DNA of 29,605 nt, taken from the IMG/VR virus record IMGVR_UViG_3300025917_000486, positions 1-29,605 of that record. The stretch is one strand, 5' to 3'. Under the pieces are notes generated by a model, which was not told the DNA's origin, did not search any database, and saw only the letters and a program-made list of their open reading frames with translations. Source of the DNA: a virus. This document shows, piece after piece, positions 25,686 to 29,605 of this stretch (the stretch's first letter is position 1; each line of letters starts with the position of its first letter). The position numbers and the translations under genes were made by a program.

Positions 25686-25744
25686 CTTGGGAACAACCGT
25701 GCCTGAACAGCTTGGAGGGGTGATGGACATCGTCACCGGATTCA

Positions 25745-25773
25745 CCTAGGTCCGCGAAATTCGCGGCCCTAGG
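25745..25773 (+). promoter_or_regulatory. Hairpin overlapping the ribosome-binding site
   Basis: CCTAGG (25745-25750) pairs with CCTAGG (25768-25773) around a CCGCGA/TCGCGG stem. The AGGAGG site (25771-25776) of the next gene overlaps the 3' arm, so folding could block translation. It may also end upstream transcripts. Confidence 0.5.
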
Positions 25774-25786
25774 AGGATGAATTCCG

Positions 25787-26182
25787 ATGGGCAAGACGAC
25801 GCATCACACGCCCGGAAAGTTCGACCAGCGCGACTGGCCTGACGGCTACAGGATGTACTGGCGCAAGCGGCCGATCACTCCGGTGCGCGAGCACGAGGTC
25901 TACGACCTGCGCTACAGCGCTGCGGAACTCCGTGACGCCGAGAGGCAGGGCCGCAGGCCGCAGCCCCGGAAGGTGAGGCGTACCGCTCGCTGGTGGACCT
26001 ACACCGGGGCCTGGACCCCCAGTTCCAGCCGGACCTACTGGGCTGGTAAGCACGAGCGCGCCAACCGGCGCTACGTGAAGAGCAAGCTGGAAGCCGGGCG
26101 CCGCACGAAGGGCGAACTCGAACGTCGGCTGTACGAGAAGGCCGAGAAGGTTCCTCGCCGGATGCTGTACGACATCTGGTGA
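25787..26182 (+). CDS. Basic hypothetical protein between tRNAs, 131 aa
   Basis: A 131-residue strongly basic protein starting at ATG 25787 with AGGAGG upstream. It is rich in Arg, Lys, Trp and Tyr (WRKRPITPVREHEVYDLRYSAAEL, RRTARWWTYTGAW, ERANRRYVKSKLEAGRRTKGELERRL). That composition fits an RNA- or DNA-binding protein, but no domain is recognised. It lies inside the tRNA array, so a link to tRNA handling is conceivable, though only its position suggests it. A hairpin covers part of the ribosome-binding site. Confidence 0.7.
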   Translation: MGKTTHHTPGKFDQRDWPDGYRMYWRKRPITPVREHEVYDLRYSAAELRDAERQGRRPQPRKVRRTARWWTYTGAWTPSSSRTYWAGKHERANRRYVKSKLEAGRRTKGELERRLYEKAEKVPRRMLYDIW

Positions 26183-26191
26183 GAGAGGAAA

Positions 26192-26264
26192 GCTCCTGTA
26201 GCTCAGGGGATAGAGCGCCGGATTCCGGATCCGGATGTCGCAGGTTCAATTCCTGCCAGGAGCA
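26192..26264 (+). tRNA. tRNA-Arg (CCG)
   Basis: Acceptor GCTCCTG/CAGGAGC, anticodon stem CCGGA/TCCGG with loop TTCCGGA (CCG), T-arm GCAGG-TTCAATT-CCTGC, A discriminator. Last clear tRNA of the array. Confidence 0.93.
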
Positions 26265-26408
26265 CGGCGGTGCCTGCGGAAATCCTTACTCCGCTTGGGC
26301 AGGGTGAGGCCAACTCCAGTGATCTGCGTGGCAGCTCTCCTGGTGAAAGATCCCCTGCGGTCGTAGTAGGCGACCCCCGCATTCTCGTATCGGAGAGGAA
26401 AAGGAAAA

Positions 26409-26726
26409 GTGGACCACGAGATCGACGAGATCACAGTGATTGAGCTGCCGAAGCGGACCGGCATGTCATCCGGCTGGCCCCAGCAATACCGGATCATGAT
26501 CACCCCTTCGGCGCCCGGCCAGACGGTGCCCAGCCTCCCCTTCCTGCACAAGGGTGACGGATTCACCACGCTGGAGGGGCAGACGTACTGGGTCGAGAGC
26601 GCCAAGCAGGTGCCCGTGCAGAAGGGGTACGTCTACTGGACGTGGGTCTACACGGCTACGCGCGACACGTCGGACGACCCGGAGCCGTGGGACGACACGC
26701 CTTTCGACTCGCAGTTCGGTCGGTGA
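26409..26726 (+). CDS. Hypothetical protein, 105 aa
   Basis: A 105-residue protein starting at GTG 26409 with AAAAGGAAAA upstream. It appears beta-rich, with aromatic residues (YRIMITPSAPGQTVPSLPFLHKG, GYVYWTWVYTATRDT) and an acidic tail. No catalytic motif. Its stop overlaps the next start as GTGA. The 140 bases before it, after tRNA-Arg, hold only weak hairpins and no further tRNA that I can fold. Confidence 0.65.
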   Translation: MDHEIDEITVIELPKRTGMSSGWPQQYRIMITPSAPGQTVPSLPFLHKGDGFTTLEGQTYWVESAKQVPVQKGYVYWTWVYTATRDTSDDPEPWDDTPFDSQFGR

Positions 26727-27250
26727 GCGGCGTGGCGGAGTACAAGGCAGGGGTCATCAAGCACGCTGGGGCCTGGTTCAAGCTGCGCGTGAACGACGAC
26801 GGTGACTGGCTGACCGAGGTGGACGGCCGCGACCTGAAGCAGCCCACCAGGGCCAAGCTGGTCGCCGATATCGACCGCGTGATGCGCGTGAAGAAGAAGG
26901 CCGTCAACATCCCCATCACGGTGGTCGAGAGCAAGAACAACGGCTACCTCAAGGTGAAGCACGGCGTCGTCACCGGCATCCACAGCGGGACCGGAAACCT
27001 GATGATCGCCTGGGACAGCGTGTCGGGTGGCGGCAACGGTCAGCTCACCGTCAGCACCACGGGCTACAGCAGCGACGAGGTGCTGCGCCGCCTGACGCCC
27101 AGCGAGGAGCAGGAGCTGGCCCGAGCGGTCAAGGAGGCGTACGACGCGGGCGAGTACATGCGGAACTACGTCAACCGCCTGCATGTCTACAAGGGCACCA
27201 AGGGTCTCGCCGACCAGGTTCAGGCCGAGCTGGAGAAGGGTGAGAAGTGA
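26723..27250 (+). CDS. Hypothetical protein, 175 aa
   Basis: A 175-residue protein starting at GTG 26723, overlapping the previous stop by four bases; GTG 26732 is a weaker alternative. It mixes beta-strands (WLTEVDGRDLKQPTRAKLV, VNIPITVVESKNNGYLKVKHG) with a helical C-terminus (SEEQELARAVKEAYDAGEYMRNYVNRL). It resembles no family I recognise. Spacing supports operon expression with its neighbours. Confidence 0.65.
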   Translation: MSGVAEYKAGVIKHAGAWFKLRVNDDGDWLTEVDGRDLKQPTRAKLVADIDRVMRVKKKAVNIPITVVESKNNGYLKVKHGVVTGIHSGTGNLMIAWDSVSGGGNGQLTVSTTGYSSDEVLRRLTPSEEQELARAVKEAYDAGEYMRNYVNRLHVYKGTKGLADQVQAELEKGEK

Positions 27251-27537
27251 TGACCTGGCAGGAGAAGAACCTGACGCGGGTCGAGGGCGCGACCGAGTTC
27301 CGCGACATCGTCATGACGTTGGACCGGGAGGGGTACGGCAACGGCCGCATCTACGTGCGCCGGGTCGGCACCGATCAGGTCTACCGGATCATCCCCCGCC
27401 ATACCGACCCGTTCCAGAAGATCACCTTCAGCGAGCTTTTCCTGTCCAACCATCCGCCGATCTACATGGAGGACTTCGCTCAGGCCATGATCGACGACAA
27501 GGACCGCAGCTTCCTCCTTGAGGTCTTCACCCGGTAG
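27250..27537 (+). CDS. Hypothetical protein, 95 aa
   Basis: A 95-residue protein starting at ATG 27250 (GTG 27247 is the alternative), sharing one base with the previous stop. It has a beta-like GRIYVRRVGTDQVYRIIPRH segment and a helical C-terminus with acidic residues (YMEDFAQAMIDDKDRSFLLEVF). No known motif. Operon member of unknown function. Confidence 0.65.
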   Translation: MTWQEKNLTRVEGATEFRDIVMTLDREGYGNGRIYVRRVGTDQVYRIIPRHTDPFQKITFSELFLSNHPPIYMEDFAQAMIDDKDRSFLLEVFTR

Positions 27538-27546
27538 GGAGGGGTC

Positions 27547-27771
27547 ATGTACGGCGAGTACTACGACGGAAGGCGCAAGCACCGGCCGATCAAGCGGCAG
27601 CCGCCGGGTCCCGAGGACATGCCGGACGAGGCGACGGCCGCACTGATCCGAGAGGCGATCGGCCGGTACCCGAAGGCGACGGCCGAAGAAGTGCGGATCT
27701 TCGTGAAGGAACTGGATCGCGGCCCCGAGTTCGACGTGAAGGCGATTCGCGCGGTCATGCACTTCGGGTAG
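27547..27771 (+). CDS. Hypothetical protein, 74 aa
   Basis: A 74-residue protein starting at ATG 27547 with GGGAGGGG upstream, 9 nt after the previous stop. It starts with a basic tyrosine-rich segment (MYGEYYDGRRKHRPIKRQPPGPEDMP), followed by two helices (EATAALIREAIGRYPKATAEEVRIFVKEL). It may bind nucleic acid or protein; no family recognised. It is the last gene before the terminator hairpin at 27817-27850. Confidence 0.65.
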   Translation: MYGEYYDGRRKHRPIKRQPPGPEDMPDEATAALIREAIGRYPKATAEEVRIFVKELDRGPEFDVKAIRAVMHFG

Positions 27772-27772
27772 T

Positions 27773-27800
27773 AGTCAACTCAGCTACAGTTCGGTACAGT
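27773..27800 (+). promoter_or_regulatory. Possible promoter before the 27817 hairpin
   Basis: TACAGT occurs twice, 10 bp apart (27785-27790 and 27795-27800), downstream of GTCAAC, a word also found at leftward promoters. Weak evidence. Confidence 0.3.
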
Positions 27801-27816
27801 TGAAGAATCGCAACCC

Positions 27817-27850
27817 ACGGAACCCCCGGTCTGGCGATCGGGGGTTCCGT
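27817..27850 (+). terminator. Hairpin terminator
   Basis: Perfect 12-bp stem ACGGAACCCCCG / CGGGGGTTCCGT with a 10-nt loop, before the ribosome-binding site of the next gene. It follows the possible promoter at 27773-27800, as at 21301. Confidence 0.6.
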
Positions 27851-27871
27851 CATCGGACGAGGAGAGAAGCG

Positions 27872-28084
27872 ATGGGCACGTACGACGGCGGGCAGGCGCC
27901 CGTGGACAGCTCGACCTGGAAGCAGCCGACCAGCGGCAAGGGCGGCGAGACGCACCCGGCCCCGGCGCCGATGGTGCGCGACGAGACCACCGGCACCATG
28001 AAGCGGGCTGTCACCCCGGACCCGTACGCGAACGGCGGCAACGGCCACACCCTGCGCAACTTCGGCCACGGCGGTGGCCAGTGA
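27872..28084 (+). CDS. Small hydrophilic protein, 70 aa
   Basis: A 70-residue protein starting at ATG 27872 with GAGGAGAG upstream. It is rich in Gly, Thr, Pro and Asn, low in hydrophobic residues (MGTYDGGQAPVDSSTWKQPTSG) and probably disordered. It ends in NFGHGGGQ. Its stop overlaps the next start (GTGA). Function unknown. Confidence 0.6.
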   Translation: MGTYDGGQAPVDSSTWKQPTSGKGGETHPAPAPMVRDETTGTMKRAVTPDPYANGGNGHTLRNFGHGGGQ

Positions 28085-28512
28085 CGACGAAGATCGAGAG
28101 CGAGTACGACGTCGCCACCATCCTCGGATCGCTCGACACCGCCCGTTGGGGCGAGGTGCGTGAAGCCATCCGCAAGGGCGGTACCGGCTACGCGTTCGGG
28201 CCCGACCTGGACTTCGGCGAGGCGCCCGAAGGCGGCGACAGCGAGGCCGAGTACATCTTCAACGAGGCCACCGAGATCGCCGGGACGAACCGGCTCATGC
28301 GTCAGGCCGCGCGCAGCCTGCACGGCAACCTGGACGAGGCGCTGCGCCGGATCAAGTCGGCCCAGCGCAACATCCAGGAGCTGTGCGACCTCGGCGACAT
28401 CGAGTTCCTGGAGGGCAACGGTGACGTCGAGCAGTTCCTGAAGGACGCCGCCCGTGCGCTGCGCGCCGCCCAGGAGATGAAGCCCACCGACGAGACGGGG
28501 GAGATGAAGTGA
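28081..28512 (+). CDS. Hypothetical protein, 143 aa
   Basis: A 143-residue acidic protein starting at GTG 28081, overlapping the previous stop by four bases. It looks helical throughout (EAEYIFNEATEIAGTNRLMRQAARSL, LDEALRRIKSAQRNIQELCDLGD), with a charged tail. A coiled-coil or helical-bundle role is plausible. It overlaps the next gene by four bases; no known motif. Confidence 0.65.
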   Translation: MTTKIESEYDVATILGSLDTARWGEVREAIRKGGTGYAFGPDLDFGEAPEGGDSEAEYIFNEATEIAGTNRLMRQAARSLHGNLDEALRRIKSAQRNIQELCDLGDIEFLEGNGDVEQFLKDAARALRAAQEMKPTDETGEMK

Positions 28513-28751
28513 CCGGATCCGGCTGGGACAGCCACGGCCATGTCAGCGACCGTGGCCGGTCCGGAACGGCATGCCGGAACCGAAAGCAGCACTTCGGCCA
28601 CTGGGTGGTGACGGTCAGGAAGGCGAACTACTCCGCCTTCAACGGCTACCACCGCACCCCCAGCGACTACTCCGAGATCCGGTGCACGGCATGCCCGACG
28701 CGCTGGCGCTCGAAGGCCGCCTACGTGGACCAGCTTCCCGACGAGAAGTGA
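28509..28751 (+). CDS. Hypothetical protein with CxxC motif, 80 aa
   Basis: An 80-residue protein starting at GTG 28509 with a four-base overlap. After a polar start it has HWVVTVRKANYSAFNGYHRTPSDYSEIRCTACPTRWRSKAAYV, combining a CxxC pair with His, Trp and basic residues. I associate this HW-V-YSAF-TPSDYS-CxxC-WRSKAAYV pattern with small proteins of actinophages, function unknown. Zinc or nucleic-acid binding is likely. Confidence 0.7.
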   Translation: MTGSGWDSHGHVSDRGRSGTACRNRKQHFGHWVVTVRKANYSAFNGYHRTPSDYSEIRCTACPTRWRSKAAYVDQLPDEK

Positions 28752-28777
28752 CCCCACCACGGGCCGAGAAAACAGGG

Positions 28778-28783
28778 TAGATT
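28778..28783 (+). promoter_or_regulatory. Possible promoter of the cold-shock gene
   Basis: -10 box TAGATT in CAGGGTAGATTTCC, 36 nt upstream of ATG 28820. No convincing -35. Confidence 0.35.
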
Positions 28784-28819
28784 TCCTCCGGCAAGACAGC
28801 AGAGAGACCGGAGAGAAAC

Positions 28820-29026
28820 ATGCCTGCTGGCACCGTGAAGTGGTTCAACGCCGAAAAGGGCTTCGGCTTCATCGCCCAGGACGGCGGTGGCCCCGACGTC
28901 TTCGTGCACTACTCGCAGATCAACGCCCAGGGCTACCGCAGCCTGGAGGAGGGTCAGCGGGTGGTCTTCGAGACCCAGCAGGGCAAGAAGGGGATCGAGG
29001 CGCAGGGCGTCACGGTCACTTCGTGA
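28820..29026 (+). CDS. csp-like: Cold-shock domain protein (CspA-like)
   Basis: A 68-residue protein of the normal cold-shock length: [27 protein letters not shown]1 is KGFGFI (13-18) and RNP2 is VFVHY (27-31), the two single-stranded nucleic-acid-binding motifs. It acts as an RNA chaperone or ssDNA binder in the cytoplasm; in a phage it could assist late gene expression or replication. ATG 28820 follows CGGAGAG. Its stop overlaps the deaminase start by four bases, so the two are coupled. Confidence 0.95.
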   Translation: MPAGTVKWFNAEKGFGFIAQDGGGPDVFVHYSQINAQGYRSLEEGQRVVFETQQGKKGIEAQGVTVTS

Positions 29027-29535
29027 GAACGGCGGAGCGCCCCGACTGGGACGCCTGGGCCCTCGGCATCGCCGAGGCCGTCTCCCTCCGGGGTGACTGC
29101 ACCAGGCGACAGGTCGGGGCCGTTCTGCTGGATGAGGCTCATCGGGTCATCGGCTGCGGCTACAACGGCGGCCCGCGCGGTGGCGAGAGCTGCCTGGCCG
29201 GTGAGTGCCCGCGCGGCAGGCACTACGAGATCTCGCGGTGCCCTGGGCCGCCACACCCGCCGGACTGCAAGTGCCGGGTTTTCACCGGCCAGTGCGCCTG
29301 CGGCGAGATGTGGCCCTGCACCTGGTCGGTGGCCCCCGGGAGTTCGTACGACACCGGGCCCGGCACGTGCATCGCGGTGCACGCCGAGATGAACGCCCTG
29401 CTGGATGTCTCGGATCGCAGCCGCCTGGTCGGTGCCACGATGTACATCACCGAGCAGCCCTGCGCAGGGTGCTTGAAGATCTTGAAGAACACCGAGATCA
29501 AAACGTTCGTCTGGCCGGGCGGCCGGATCGGCTGA
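29023..29535 (+). CDS. dCMP deaminase-like protein with Cys-rich insertion
   Basis: A 170-residue zinc-dependent deaminase starting at GTG 29023. [11 protein letters not shown] starts the fold; the catalytic HAE is H120-A-E122, and PCAGC (C147, C150) completes the zinc site. [14 protein letters not shown] is typical of dCMP deaminases, which convert dCMP to dUMP for thymidylate supply. Between residues 52 and 113 lies a long loop with eight cysteines (C57, C62, C73, C82, C84, C91, C93, C99), far more than the usual second zinc site. dCMP is the most likely substrate, but a tRNA or modified-base deaminase cannot be excluded. It follows the cold-shock gene in one operon. Confidence 0.88.
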   Translation: MRTAERPDWDAWALGIAEAVSLRGDCTRRQVGAVLLDEAHRVIGCGYNGGPRGGESCLAGECPRGRHYEISRCPGPPHPPDCKCRVFTGQCACGEMWPCTWSVAPGSSYDTGPGTCIAVHAEMNALLDVSDRSRLVGATMYITEQPCAGCLKILKNTEIKTFVWPGGRIG

Positions 29536-29540
29536 GTGAC

Positions 29541-29564
29541 GGGCCTCTCCTGACGGAGGGGCCC
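29541..29564 (+). terminator. Terminator of the cold-shock/deaminase operon
   Basis: 10-bp stem GGGCCTCTCC / GGAGGGGCCC (one T-G) with a TGAC loop, 5 nt after the stop at 29535. It is followed by GTTCTCG. Confidence 0.65.
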
Positions 29565-29580
29565 GTTCTCGTATCCTCAA

Positions 29581-29601
29581 TGGCCTGGGCCATGTTAGAA
29601 T
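29581..29601 (+). promoter_or_regulatory. Promoter with TGGCCTGGGCCA at the right edge
   Basis: TGGCCTGGGCCA (29581-29592) lies three bases before -10 TAGAAT (29596-29601). The gene it drives is outside the window. Confidence 0.6.
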
Positions 29602-29605
29602 CGAA

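Noticed and set aside
26265-26408. A further tRNA after tRNA-Arg (CCG)
   Set aside because: A GCGGA/TCCGC hairpin is present, but no T-arm with TTCRANNC and no matching acceptor could be found.
23641-26408. CRISPR array among the repeated hairpins
   Set aside because: The hairpin arms differ in sequence and spacing is irregular; no repeat-spacer periodicity is present.

Overview
This window looks like part of a large-genome, lytic-type phage of a high-GC actinobacterium, most probably Streptomyces. The reasons are high GC with GC-rich third positions, frequent GTG starts, tightly overlapping small genes of mostly unknown function, a helicase/primase replication module, and an array of at least eleven tRNAs. 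No ribosomal genes, host metabolic operons, integrase or attachment site were seen. The assignment to Streptomyces phages is inference from style and remembered families; no search was run.

Layout. Positions 1-14979 form a leftward arm of mostly minus-strand genes: a partial structural-type protein at the edge, a small basic CxxC protein, a von Willebrand A protein, then about 27 small genes in overlapping operons. Recognisable among these are a HIT-family protein, a Nudix hydrolase and a probable toxin-antitoxin pair. A two-gene plus-strand cassette (NAD-dependent sugar epimerase/dehydratase plus glycosyltransferase, 2042-3840) interrupts the arm. Positions 14980-15685 are a gene-free divergent region with an AT-rich core and nested inverted repeats, a candidate control region or replication origin. 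From 15686 everything is on the plus strand: a winged-helix-like protein, DnaB-type helicase, a degenerate DnaB/RecA-like protein, CHC2/TOPRIM primase, several unknowns and a secreted sortase-like protein. The tRNA array (23566-26264) follows, holding two small genes and many long hairpins. A last run of small genes ends with a cold-shock protein and a dCMP-deaminase-like enzyme.

How it works together. The helicase, primase and winged-helix protein form a replication module. The dCMP deaminase and Nudix protein (and perhaps the HIT protein) act on nucleotides. The tRNAs mostly read G/C-ending codons, matching the phage's composition. Expression appears to be controlled by a family of promoters with -10 boxes such as TAGAGT or TAGACT. 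Several carry a near-palindromic TGGCC-NN-GGCCA element in the spacer or at -35, on both arms, suggesting one shared regulator. Short GC hairpins followed directly by a ribosome-binding site separate most transcription units.
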